Shown here: piece by piece, positions 1-7,376 of the stretch
Position numbering within the stretch: position 1 is the first letter of the stretch
Layout: every line of letters starts with the position of its first letter
Assembly (NCBI GenBank): GCA_946537565.1
Contig: CAMNFW010000026.1
Span: forward strand, 1-14,794
DNA from: an uncultured Ruminococcus sp.
Lineage (GTDB): Bacteria > Bacillota > Clostridia > Oscillospirales > Ruminococcaceae
Direction of reading: 5' to 3'
DNA length: 14,794 bases
Translations under genes and position numbers: made by a program
Notes under the pieces: model-generated
Databases searched by the model: none
What the model saw: only the letters and a program-made list of their open reading frames with translations
Told to the model about the DNA's origin: nothing

Positions 1-213
1 GCTCTTGAAGCTCTCAGTGATGAAGAAACTTATGGACTTGTTCTCAGAGCTAAGGGAATCGTTGCTGGCGAAGACGGACAGTGGATACACTTTGACTATG
101 TACCTGGCGTTCCAGACGTTCGTACAGGAAGTGCAGAAACTACAGGCAGACTCTGCGTTATCGGTTCTAAGCTCAAGGAGGACGCTATCGCAAAGCTTTT
201 CTGCGTTGAATAA
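1..213 (+). CDS. CobW-family (G3E) GTPase, C-terminal fragment
   Basis: The gene is cut by the left edge of the window; only its last 70 residues are visible, read in the frame starting at base 1 and ending at TAA 211-213. The segment LRAKGIVAGEDGQWIHFDYVPG (residues 15-36, with W28, F31 and VPG) followed by GRLCVIG and a final LFCV matches the small C-terminal domain of CobW/YjiA-type metal-related GTPases. The GTPase domain itself lies outside the window. Family members bind GTP and are implicated in delivering metal (often zinc or cobalt) to target proteins. The stop codon overlaps the ribosome-binding site of the next gene, 11 bases upstream of its ATG, so the two are almost certainly co-transcribed. 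A second open frame over the same bases (5-223) is a shadow. The substrate or metal cannot be judged from this fragment. Confidence 0.8.
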   Translation, partial: ALEALSDEETYGLVLRAKGIVAGEDGQWIHFDYVPGVPDVRTGSAETTGRLCVIGSKLKEDAIAKLFCVE

Positions 214-224
214 GGAGGAATAAT

Positions 225-1184
225 ATGCCAATGAATCAGCAGGAGCCAATACCGGTATTCCTGTTTCTGGGCTTTCTTGAATCCGGAAAGACGAAGTTTA
301 TCCAGGAAACCTTAATGGACAAGGAGTTCAATACTGGTGACAATATCCTGGTGCTGGTATGTGAAGAGGGAATTGAGGAGTATGACCCGTCGGTTTATCC
401 ACATAACAATATCACCTTCCATAATATTGAGGATAAGGAAGAGCTTCAGATAGCCAAGCTTGCAAAGCTTGCCATAGAAAGCAAGGCTGACAGGATTATA
501 ATCGAGTATAACGGTATGTGGAATGTCAATGATCTTTTCCAGAATATTCCTCAGAACTGGGGAATATATCAGGTAATGTTCTTTGCAGACGCATCTACTA
601 TTATGCAGTATAATGCAAATATGCGAAACCTTGTTGTTGATAAGCTGAATGTCTGCGAGCTGGCAGTATTCAACAGATTTGAAAAATCAATGGAGCCTAT
701 GGATTATCACAAGCTGGTCAGGGGTGTTAGCCGCCGTGCAAGCATCTGCTATGAATATACAGACGGAAAGATCACTGCCGATGAAATTGAAGATCCATTG
801 CCTTTTGATGTTGAAGCTGACAATATCGTGATCAATGATGAGGACTATGCGCTCTTCTACAGAGACATTATGGACGATCCAGGAAAGTATGACGGTAAAA
901 CAGTTACATTCCGTGTAATTGCTGCAAGAAACAATAAATTCCCGAAGAATACATTTGCAGTGGGCAGACACATTATGACCTGCTGCGTTGAGGATATTCA
1001 GTACTGTTGGTTTGTTGCACAGCTTGACAAGGAGTTTGAACCTAAGCCAAAGCACTGGTTAATGGTAACAGCTAAGATCGCTGTACAGCGCCACAGAATG
1101 TATCGTGGAAAGGGACCGGTCCTGACCATTGTAGAAATGGCAGATGCTGCTCCGCCAAAGCAGGAAGTAGCGACTTTCTATTAA
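225..1184 (+). CDS. CobW-like P-loop GTPase fused to DUF1980 (YcgQ/TIGR03943-like) domain
   Basis: The 319-residue protein starts at ATG 225 behind AAGGAGG (212-218). Residues 10-160 form a CobW/HypB/UreG-like nucleotide-binding domain: the P-loop is GFLESGKT at 16-23, CEEG at 46-49 sits where CobW proteins have their metal/switch motif, and IIIEYNGMW at 91-99 matches the Walker B/switch region. The usual NKxD guanine motif appears as NRFE (150-153), so base specificity may be relaxed. Residues about 205-308 resemble the C-terminal part of DUF1980/TIGR03943 proteins (B. subtilis YcgQ): GKxVxFRV, then GRHIMTCCVEDIQ (248-260) with the Cys253-Cys254 pair, then a closing beta-rich stretch. No signal peptide or membrane segment is visible, so it is probably cytosolic. 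It follows another CobW GTPase directly. A role in metal handling together with a YcgR-like permease is inferred, not shown. Confidence 0.8.
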   Translation: MPMNQQEPIPVFLFLGFLESGKTKFIQETLMDKEFNTGDNILVLVCEEGIEEYDPSVYPHNNITFHNIEDKEELQIAKLAKLAIESKADRIIIEYNGMWNVNDLFQNIPQNWGIYQVMFFADASTIMQYNANMRNLVVDKLNVCELAVFNRFEKSMEPMDYHKLVRGVSRRASICYEYTDGKITADEIEDPLPFDVEADNIVINDEDYALFYRDIMDDPGKYDGKTVTFRVIAARNNKFPKNTFAVGRHIMTCCVEDIQYCWFVAQLDKEFEPKPKHWLMVTAKIAVQRHRMYRGKGPVLTIVEMADAAPPKQEVATFY

Positions 1185-1235
1185 TTCTTAATGAATAATA
1201 AGAATTATATAAGCTTAAATTCAAATATTATAAAA

Positions 1236-1264
1236 AAGAGCGCTGTAATTTCAGTGCTCTTTCT
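1236..1264. terminator. Bidirectional intrinsic terminator between convergent operons
   Basis: AAGAGCGCTG (1236-1245) pairs with CAGTGCTCTT (1252-1261), one G-T wobble, with a 6-base loop. A run of A (1232-1237) lies on the left and a T-rich stretch on the right, so the hairpin can stop both the + strand GTPase operon and the - strand proC-spoIIM-yesL operon that ends at 1323. Confidence 0.85.
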
Positions 1265-1322
1265 TATTGTTATTAAATTTTAGAAATCCGTGGTAATATC
1301 GTAGTTGAAATAATAATTAGTT

Positions 1323-2243
1323 TTAAGATATTCTTCTGCCTTTAGACTTTTTGCGTTTTTCGATAGGTTTCTCTTTACCGCCCATATCCTTGAAGACAGG
1401 CTCTTCATCGTCAGGAGAAGAGGTGATGCGTTCAGGATTGATCTCGCCCTGGGCTTCATAGTAAGGGTCGATAACATATTTCTGTATTACCGGGTAACAG
1501 TTGAAGCAGGTGGTGAACCACAGAAATGCTGCTGGTACAAAGGGTATCAGCATAAGGAATACAACCGGGGCAAAGAGAAATATCAACAGCATTATCGCCC
1601 ATGCCAGCACGCTTATTATCAGGCTGATTATGTTGGGCTTGGCACCGATGAAAGAAAGTGAGAATGAATTCTTGATAAGATTTTTCAGCGAAAGATTTGT
1701 GGCAACCATCATAAGGTAGATGTAATTGTTCATAAATAAAACTATTAATCCCACGCTGAAGGTTATTACCATTGGTATATAAAAAACCTTGGATTCATAC
1801 TGCACTGCAAAGCCGGGATAAACATTATATGCTGCAAAGACTGATAAAAATACCAGAACGTCAAGCAGTCCGACTGAAAGACCATTTTTGAAGTTCTGCT
1901 TGAATCCACGGAAGAAATCCCGTATCACAAACGTGTGCTTTTCAATTATGAACAGTCGCATAACCTTTGTCATTCCAGCGGTTGCAGGACCTATCAGAAT
2001 TGAAAATGCCAATAGGCATAAAGCTGATATAACTATTACAACATCAGAGTTCTTGATAAAGCTGATAGACACAAAAATGGCGAATATCGGCAGCCAGAAC
2101 AATGTGTACAGCATATTGACGCCGAACAGAGTCCAGAATTTTCGTGCAAGCAGATCCCAGTAAAGAGCCAAGCCTTTTTTTCTGGGAGCGTGGTTTGAAA
2201 TACCGGGGCCGGCACTTTCGTAGTCCTTGAAAAATAAACCCAT
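1323..2243 (-). CDS. DUF624 (YesL-like) integral membrane protein
   Basis: The 306-residue membrane protein has ATG at 2243 with a GGAGG ribosome-binding site (complement 2251-2256). About six hydrophobic segments are visible, near residues 40-62, 67-87, 122-139, 156-176, 203-225 and 227-247. The central stretch GPATAGMTKVMRLF (85-98) followed by RDFFRGFKQNFK (108-119) is the characteristic DUF624/YesL signature. In Bacilli, YesL-like genes often sit beside carbohydrate two-component or ABC transport genes, but the molecular function is unknown. Here it is the last gene of a proC-spoIIM operon, which is not a sugar-uptake context. A charged tail of about 48 residues (259-306), ending in a basic KKSKGRRIS cluster, probably faces the cytoplasm and is longer than in many family members. 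Family assignment is firm; function is open. Confidence 0.8.
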   Translation of the reverse strand: MGLFFKDYESAGPGISNHAPRKKGLALYWDLLARKFWTLFGVNMLYTLFWLPIFAIFVSISFIKNSDVVIVISALCLLAFSILIGPATAGMTKVMRLFIIEKHTFVIRDFFRGFKQNFKNGLSVGLLDVLVFLSVFAAYNVYPGFAVQYESKVFYIPMVITFSVGLIVLFMNNYIYLMMVATNLSLKNLIKNSFSLSFIGAKPNIISLIISVLAWAIMLLIFLFAPVVFLMLIPFVPAAFLWFTTCFNCYPVIQKYVIDPYYEAQGEINPERITSSPDDEEPVFKDMGGKEKPIEKRKKSKGRRIS

Positions 2244-2296
2244 TTATACTTCCTCCGTTATTTACCCGTTCTGCTGAAAAAAATATGACCGGGCAG

Positions 2297-2881
2297 TTAA
2301 TGCAGCAGACCTGAGAAGATGTAATTGACCGCAGAATCAGCTGCTGATATAATAATTGAAAATACTATAAGTATAGCAAATTTAAGGCCGTACAGCCGAA
2401 GATCAGCTGCCCCTGCATCTTTTCTGCCAACAGTGCTGCTGAAAATATTACCTGAAAGCCGGATAAGCTCTCTTACTGCCAGAACAGAAACTGTAACTAC
2501 AGCTGCTGATTTAGGTACAAGCATTGTCAGAATTTCCGGAACAGCGTTTAAACCGTCTCTGCTGTAAAGTACAGCTCCGGAAATTCCGATTCCAAAGCCA
2601 CGGTAGATCAGCATGGCTATTCCCAGCGGAAGACCAACTGCGGAAAGACCGGCAATGAATGCAGCGGTTATGAATACCGCACAGGCAGCAAAAGTGTTCC
2701 TGAAAACCTCCAGCACTGTGTCGCCGCTGTAAAGCGGACAAAAATACTGGTGCAGCCAGAATGAAGGCTCTGAGCCTGCTCCGAAAAATGAGCCTGCTGC
2801 AATGCCGGCGATCACAGGCAAACAAAGCAAAAAGAAATTTGCTCCCTTTTTTTCTGACGGTATGTATGCTGTATGTTTCAT
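2297..2881 (-). CDS. spoIIM: SpoIIM-like membrane protein
   Basis: The 194-residue membrane protein is assigned to the SpoIIM (DUF95) family. It is recognised from AAFIAGLSAVGLPLGIAMLIYRGFGIG (73-99), where the Gly/Pro-rich GLSAxGLP and RGFGxG motifs are typical, and from hydrophobic segments near 14-33, 64-92, 115-138 and 165-190. In B. subtilis SpoIIM anchors the SpoIID-SpoIIM-SpoIIP complex that remodels septal peptidoglycan and drives engulfment. Length agrees with SpoIIM (about 210 residues). ATG at 2881 follows an AGGAAGGG ribosome-binding site. It lies 60 bases after proC and 53 bases before the DUF624 gene on the same strand, consistent with one operon. Whether this organism sporulates cannot be told from one gene; broader DUF95 proteins exist in non-sporulating bacteria, so the symbol is provisional. 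Confidence 0.72.
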   Translation of the reverse strand: MKHTAYIPSEKKGANFFLLCLPVIAGIAAGSFFGAGSEPSFWLHQYFCPLYSGDTVLEVFRNTFAACAVFITAAFIAGLSAVGLPLGIAMLIYRGFGIGISGAVLYSRDGLNAVPEILTMLVPKSAAVVTVSVLAVRELIRLSGNIFSSTVGRKDAGAADLRLYGLKFAILIVFSIIISAADSAVNYIFSGLLH

Positions 2882-2941
2882 TTTATCACCCTTCCTACAA
2901 AAAGATATGCAGAAAGGGGGACAAGTAGAACTTACAGGTTT

Positions 2942-3748
2942 TTATTTTGAAAGCTCATATGCACGTTTTGTGCAGTTTTCGCAGCATTTTTTTACAGTGT
3001 CAGTGAGATTGCCTTCATAGAGCTTATCAAGACCGGCAAGGGTTGTGCCACCGGGAGAGGAAACCATTTTTATCAGCTCGTCAATTGAAAAACCGGAATC
3101 TGTGATCATTTTAGCGGAACCAATAAGGCTTTGTGTAAACAGCTCTTCAGCGGCACTTCTGTCGATACCGACTGATTCAGCATAGTCGATAAATCCTTTG
3201 GCAAAGAGATAGATAAATGCCGGGCTGCTGCCGTTTACAGCGATTATTTCCTTCATTTTATCCTTTGGGATAACGGCGGCTTTACCGCAGGAACGGAATA
3301 CATCAAGTATAACGCTGAATTCCTGATCGGTAACAGTATCGCTTCTTGAAAGGGCGGAAGCACCTTCACCTAAAAGCAGCGGAGTGTTAGGCATAACAAG
3401 GATAACCTTTGCACCGGAGATAGTTTTAGATGCGATAAATTCATCAGTAATTCCGGCAGCAATGGAAACGATGACGGTATTATCGCTGACAGCAGGAGCA
3501 GCAGCTTCAATTACTTTTTCGATGACCTGAGGTTTTACAGCTAAAAATACATATTTGCATTTTTCGGTCAGTTCGCTTTCACTTTTGCAGGCTTCAACAC
3601 CGAAGCTTTTGAGTGCGCTGACCTTATCTGTATCCGGGTCGAAGGCGAAGAGGGAGATATTTTTTCCAGCCTCAGAAGCTGCAATTCCCTTCATAATTGC
3701 AGTTCCCATATTTCCGGCACCAATAAAGCCGATATTTATATTACTCAT
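2942..3748 (-). CDS. proC: Pyrroline-5-carboxylate reductase
   Basis: The enzyme catalyses the last step of proline synthesis, the NAD(P)H-dependent reduction of 1-pyrroline-5-carboxylate to L-proline, in the cytosol. The 268-residue length matches the family. Visible signatures are the Rossmann dinucleotide loop IGFIGAGNMG (6-15), the AVKPQ turn (70-74), the VMPNTP motif (118-123), and the C-terminal dimerisation-domain signature SSPGGTTLAGL (230-240). The start is ATG 3748, behind AAGGAG. A promoter and a leader of about 63 nt lie just upstream. It is the first gene of a probable operon with spoIIM and a DUF624 gene; neither of the proline-pathway partners proA and proB is adjacent. Confidence 0.95.
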   Translation of the reverse strand: MSNINIGFIGAGNMGTAIMKGIAASEAGKNISLFAFDPDTDKVSALKSFGVEACKSESELTEKCKYVFLAVKPQVIEKVIEAAAPAVSDNTVIVSIAAGITDEFIASKTISGAKVILVMPNTPLLLGEGASALSRSDTVTDQEFSVILDVFRSCGKAAVIPKDKMKEIIAVNGSSPAFIYLFAKGFIDYAESVGIDRSAAEELFTQSLIGSAKMITDSGFSIDELIKMVSSPGGTTLAGLDKLYEGNLTDTVKKCCENCTKRAYELSK

Positions 3749-3817
3749 AGATTTACTCCTTTTAATTATTGAATATTCGGAGATCAGCCCAAGCTAAGTA
3801 TTCTCCGCATCTATATT

Positions 3818-3846
3818 ATTATACAACATTCTGCACAATAAATCAA
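3818..3846 (-). promoter_or_regulatory. Promoter of the proC operon
   Basis: On the - strand, TTGATT (3846-3841) and TATAAT (3823-3818) are separated by 17 bases. The predicted start is near 3811, giving a leader of about 63 nt before proC. An inverted repeat lies in that leader (CGGAGA at 3778-3783, TCTCCG at 3802-3807). Confidence 0.7.
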
Positions 3847-3935
3847 GTGTTTTTTTGCGCAAATTGCCGCTTGATATTTACAAAGCCAGAGGGGAATAAT
3901 TGCTTTACACTCAGCAAAAGATAAACGCAGTTAAC

Positions 3936-3964
3936 AAAAAGCACTGATAATAATTACCAGTGCT
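3936..3964 (-). terminator. Intrinsic terminator after the O-antigen-ligase-like gene
   Basis: AGCACTG (3940-3946) pairs perfectly with CAGTGCT (3958-3964) across an 11-base loop. On the - strand the hairpin is followed by a U-tract (A-run 3936-3940). It closes the M6 protease/ligase-like transcription unit. Confidence 0.75.
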
Positions 3965-3994
3965 GAAAAATATGAAAATAAATTTAATGATTGA

Positions 3995-5443
3995 TCAATT
4001 ATGTTTTCTGGCTTTGTTTTCTTTTTTGCCGTTAATAAGTTCAACGCATGAACAGCCTGCTGCTGCCCAGAATATTGGCGAGAAGGTAATATTGCTTACT
4101 CCAACGAAGAATATGATTATACCGGCTGCTGTTACCATATAGAGCGCCGCATTTGCCCATGAGATCCCACGTCTGAACTGAACTGCGCCGAGTATGATAA
4201 CTGTAACAAGAACAGCCGCAATGGCGAGAAGAGAGGGAATACCAGTGGTTGCAGCGGTGTACAGGTACTGATCATAGACCTTATCGAAGGTGCCTTTGTT
4301 AGTGGAGATAATATCGCCGGCGTCAGCATAAGTGGTACCGTCCCACGAAGTGAAATTATACAGCTGAGGGAAAACCAGCTGATCGGGACCTGTGCCTAAA
4401 ACCGGACGCTGACTGATAAGATCAAGAGTTTTGTGATTAAGAGTGTAGTAAACTTCGAAGGTGTTGTCGATATCAATATGATCCGGGTCATACATACCGC
4501 TGGCAGAAAGTCTCTGATATGAATCTGCGCCCCAGAGGATCCTTCCGTCATAGAGAGAATACTTATTGACAGTGCTGATGACACCGGCATTTACCAGAAG
4601 TACAGCTGCAATAGCCGGCACGATCACTGTGAAGATATTCATCAGCCGAAGCTTAGGAGCTTTTTTAGCAAATACAGTGATAACAGCTGCTATGATTCCA
4701 ATTGCTTCACCGCAAATGCCTATTAGTGAGTAGGTGAACATCATAATAAATGAGAACAGACAAGCTGAAACTGTGCATATAATACGCTGCTTTTTTTCAG
4801 TCATAAGAATTGCTCCAGTGACAGCAGCTGTCAGTGAAAGAGTCAGCACCATAGCCAGGAACAGCGGAGACTGTGAAAGACCCGAAGCAGCATAGAGCTT
4901 TATTCCGGTAACAGTACGGTAAAAGCCCAGATCACCGTGGAATACCTGTTCCAGAGACCAAAGGGAATTGAGGATACCAGTGCCTATAATTCCCCACACA
5001 AGGGTACGCAAAGCTTTTTCGGTCTTAATTGAAATTGCCGTGACAAAAAAGCTGAAATAGAACATAAGCGCAAGGAAACCTTCACCTCTGCCGGTGTAAC
5101 CGTAAATACCGGTATTAATATCGTTGTAGGAGGTAAGCGATGATATCAGCGCCAGCAGAAGAAATACGCCGAAGGCACCGACAGCAATAAGCTTTTTTCC
5201 GGTTATATATTTTTTAATGAATGCAATAATTGCCAGTATAAGGCAAATTACTCCGGAAACGGCAAGTCCGGCGGAGGACAGAGAATAGACAGGTCTGTGA
5301 AGTATTTCTGGTATTGCAGTCATTGCCGACACCAGGAAACAGGCTGTCAGAAGACCGACAGAAGCCATTTTCGAGTATTTTTCTTCAGTGAGATTGAGGA
5401 TGAAATTAGATTTTTCTGATGAATTGAATAATTCCTTAGCCAT
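3995..5443 (-). CDS. O-antigen ligase-like (Wzy_C superfamily) polytopic membrane protein
   Basis: The 482-residue protein has roughly ten or more hydrophobic segments across residues 28-465 and one large extracytoplasmic loop, about 288-400. Features shared with WaaL/Wzy/PglL-type enzymes are GRGEGFLAL (118-126), the RPVLGTGPDQLV turn (346-357), and FDKVYDQYLYTAATTGIPSLL (386-406), which matches the conserved element ending the periplasmic catalytic loop. Relatives move undecaprenyl-linked glycans onto acceptors: lipid A, another glycan chain, or, for PglL/PilO types, Ser/Thr residues of proteins. This gene begins only 38 bases after the stop of the secreted M6 protease, with no terminator between, so the two share a transcript. 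The ribosome-binding site (GAAAGGCAG) is weaker than its neighbours'. No glycan-synthesis cluster surrounds it, so the acceptor is unknown. Confidence 0.72.
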   Translation of the reverse strand: MAKELFNSSEKSNFILNLTEEKYSKMASVGLLTACFLVSAMTAIPEILHRPVYSLSSAGLAVSGVICLILAIIAFIKKYITGKKLIAVGAFGVFLLLALISSLTSYNDINTGIYGYTGRGEGFLALMFYFSFFVTAISIKTEKALRTLVWGIIGTGILNSLWSLEQVFHGDLGFYRTVTGIKLYAASGLSQSPLFLAMVLTLSLTAAVTGAILMTEKKQRIICTVSACLFSFIMMFTYSLIGICGEAIGIIAAVITVFAKKAPKLRLMNIFTVIVPAIAAVLLVNAGVISTVNKYSLYDGRILWGADSYQRLSASGMYDPDHIDIDNTFEVYYTLNHKTLDLISQRPVLGTGPDQLVFPQLYNFTSWDGTTYADAGDIISTNKGTFDKVYDQYLYTAATTGIPSLLAIAAVLVTVIILGAVQFRRGISWANAALYMVTAAGIIIFFVGVSNITFSPIFWAAAGCSCVELINGKKENKARKHN

Positions 5444-5481
5444 AAATCTGCCTTTCTTTCGGCTTAATTGAGTGCGAATAA

Positions 5482-7182
5482 TTATTTAGGTGAAATAGTT
5501 ATTTCATAGCTGTCGCCTGACATTTGACCGACAGTAATGGTAACACCTGGATCAATGGTCATATTTCCGCTGGAATCATACCAGTTGAAGCCATTGATGC
5601 TGCTGTCTATGATATCGCCGGAGTGGAAGAAGTTATCAGTATCATGAGTAGCATTACCGACCAGTCTTATGAAGCGTCTGCCGGCGTTATAGTTGGTTTC
5701 TTGGTCTTCACCGCTGGCGTATCTCCAGTAAGCGTCCCAATAGTCACTTTTGACGGAAGCTTCAGCGTGATAAACTCTGACTCCGCTGCCGGTTTTTCTC
5801 CACCAGAAATAGTCATCAAGATAGCTGTTATTACCGTTCAGGGAAGCGTATTCTATGATAAAGAATTCGCTGTAATTATTATCATCGAGTTCACCGCAGG
5901 GGATAATGACACAGTTGCCGTTATTGGATTCATCGTCAGTGAGAGTGAAGGTCTGAGAGCCGGCAGAGCTGTCGTAGACACTGATCTGATCAGATTTATA
6001 CCAGCCGAGCATGAGTTTTGAGAGAGCGCCAAAGTCAGCGAAGGCTTCGTCCATAAGCTCATATCCGGCAGAACCACGCATACTCTCGGAATCCTCATCG
6101 GTGGAATTATAAAGGTAATAGTCTGGCAAGCCCATGCAGTGACCCATTTCGTGGAGATAAGTTTTGTTGAATCCTCTGTAATTTTCAGCTGATTCGATCT
6201 GAGAGTTTCCGACGATAACGTGACCTAAATTCATGCCGTCAGCCCGGTTATAGGTGTCGCCGCCGAAAATTCCGGCAGCCGGCCACCAGTCTGTATCACC
6301 AGCCTCGGTGGGAACGGAGATCAGAATTGCATCAACAGTTTTATCGCCGTCGCCGTCGAAATCGCTGAAGTCGATCTGGCTGTCCATTTGCTCGATAATT
6401 TCGTTGACAAGCAGCTTATGCCATTTATCGCCTTCGTAGGTAGATTTATTGTATTGAGTAGTATAATGGTAGGAATCGCCAGTGAGATGAACAGCGCCTT
6501 TGGAAGAGCGTCCGTAGAAGGCAGACATACTCTCGAACGGGTAATTACTGTCATTGGTATTTGCTTCACCGAAAGCAATCTGATTGATCTGATCTGTAGA
6601 CGGCAGGTAATTGAACTGGCAATCGGGGAAATCTACATAAAGGATCAACAATCTTGCTTCATTCTGTGATGGGAGCGAACCGTAGAGATCATATATCGGC
6701 GGAGAAATGAAGCCATTGGGATCAGCAGTTGTGGTAGTAGTAGTCTGAGAAGAAACGGTTGTAGAAGTGGTAGTGGCAGTGGTTGTGGAAGTTTCAGCTT
6801 CCCACTGCCAAACCGGGGTAAAGGACTGAGAGATCACTAAATCTCTCAGCAGAATAAGGTCGAAAACGTCAACGGAGTTATCCTGGTTGATATCGGCGGT
6901 ATGGAGATAGTCTTCCATGTAAACATAGTCAGCGCTATAACCAATGCCGATGTAGGTTCCTTTAACGTCATAGGCGTTAGACTCGTCAAGGGGGGACTGA
7001 TTAACCAGATGTTTTGAGAGGAGAAGCAGATCAGCCACACTCAGACTCTGGTCATTATTGAGATCACCCATCGCACCGATCAGTTTCCAATCAGCAAAAA
7101 CAGAGGCTGAGAGGGAAGAAGCGACGGTCAGAACAACAGCAGAGAGGGCAGCGGTCAGCTTCTTGATGTTAAAAAGTTTCAT
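5482..7182 (-). CDS. Secreted M6-type (immune inhibitor A-like) metalloprotease with N-terminal dockerin
   Basis: I choose ATG 7182 (566 residues) rather than an upstream in-frame ATG at 7350, because an AAGGAG site lies correctly before it and the protein then begins with a signal peptide (basic MKLFNIKK, hydrophobic core, cut near SASVFA-D, residue 30). Two dockerin-type calcium loops follow: D40-N42-D44-S48-D51 and D97-N99-D101-D105-D108. Each is followed by a leucine-rich helix, and they lie 57 residues apart instead of the usual 30-35. A Thr/Ser-rich linker spans about 130-153. The catalytic domain (about 160-560) carries the zinc motif HEMGHCMGLPD (344-354), characteristic of M6 peptidases, with E345 catalytic. 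A D-rich DFSDFDGDGD (271-280) may bind calcium. A cell-surface, scaffold-borne protease is inferred. It is co-transcribed with the ligase-like gene downstream. Confidence 0.9.
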   Translation of the reverse strand: MKLFNIKKLTAALSAVVLTVASSLSASVFADWKLIGAMGDLNNDQSLSVADLLLLSKHLVNQSPLDESNAYDVKGTYIGIGYSADYVYMEDYLHTADINQDNSVDVFDLILLRDLVISQSFTPVWQWEAETSTTTATTTSTTVSSQTTTTTTADPNGFISPPIYDLYGSLPSQNEARLLILYVDFPDCQFNYLPSTDQINQIAFGEANTNDSNYPFESMSAFYGRSSKGAVHLTGDSYHYTTQYNKSTYEGDKWHKLLVNEIIEQMDSQIDFSDFDGDGDKTVDAILISVPTEAGDTDWWPAAGIFGGDTYNRADGMNLGHVIVGNSQIESAENYRGFNKTYLHEMGHCMGLPDYYLYNSTDEDSESMRGSAGYELMDEAFADFGALSKLMLGWYKSDQISVYDSSAGSQTFTLTDDESNNGNCVIIPCGELDDNNYSEFFIIEYASLNGNNSYLDDYFWWRKTGSGVRVYHAEASVKSDYWDAYWRYASGEDQETNYNAGRRFIRLVGNATHDTDNFFHSGDIIDSSINGFNWYDSSGNMTIDPGVTITVGQMSGDSYEITISPK

Positions 7183-7226
7183 TGAACCAACTCCTTTTAA
7201 ACGGCAATAATAATAATTGAGTGCCG

Positions 7227-7256
7227 GTAATAAAATCCTTCTGTATACAGCTGCAA
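7227..7256 (-). promoter_or_regulatory. Possible promoter of the M6 protease operon
   Basis: On the - strand, TTGCAG (7256-7251) and TATTAC (7232-7227) have an 18-base spacer; each matches the consensus at four of six positions. A perfect 10-base palindrome, CTGTATACAG (7241-7250), fills the spacer and could be an operator. No better candidate lies between the rny terminator and the gene. Confidence 0.35.
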
Positions 7257-7302
7257 TCAGCGGCATAAAGCGGGATTTTATTGATTCAGCGGAGAGAGCC
7301 TG

Positions 7303-7333
7303 TAAAAAATGCGGACGGATAAACCGTCCGCAT
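7303..7333 (-). terminator. Intrinsic terminator of rny
   Basis: A perfect 10-bp stem, ATGCGGACGG (7309-7318) with CCGTCCGCAT (7324-7333), a 5-base loop, and a six-base U-tract on the - strand (A-run 7304-7309). A second 8-bp inverted repeat, AGAGCCTG (7295-7302) and CAGGCTCT (7363-7370), encloses it. Confidence 0.93.
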
Positions 7334-7376
7334 TCTGAACCTGTCCACACTGAAATATAACGCAGGCTCTATCTGC

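Noticed and set aside
5..223. 72-codon open frame at the left edge starting with ATG
   Set aside because: The overlapping frame from base 1 encodes a clear CobW C-terminal domain ending at TAA 211-213; this one has no ribosome-binding site or family resemblance.
5524..6021. 165-codon + strand open frame antisense to the M6 protease
   Set aside because: It is a shadow of biased codons in the real gene; no start signal and no family resemblance.
7183..7350. Upstream in-frame extension of the M6 protease (ATG 7350)
   Set aside because: It would bury the signal peptide 56 residues inside the protein and start inside the rny terminator region; ATG 7182 has a proper AAGGAG site.
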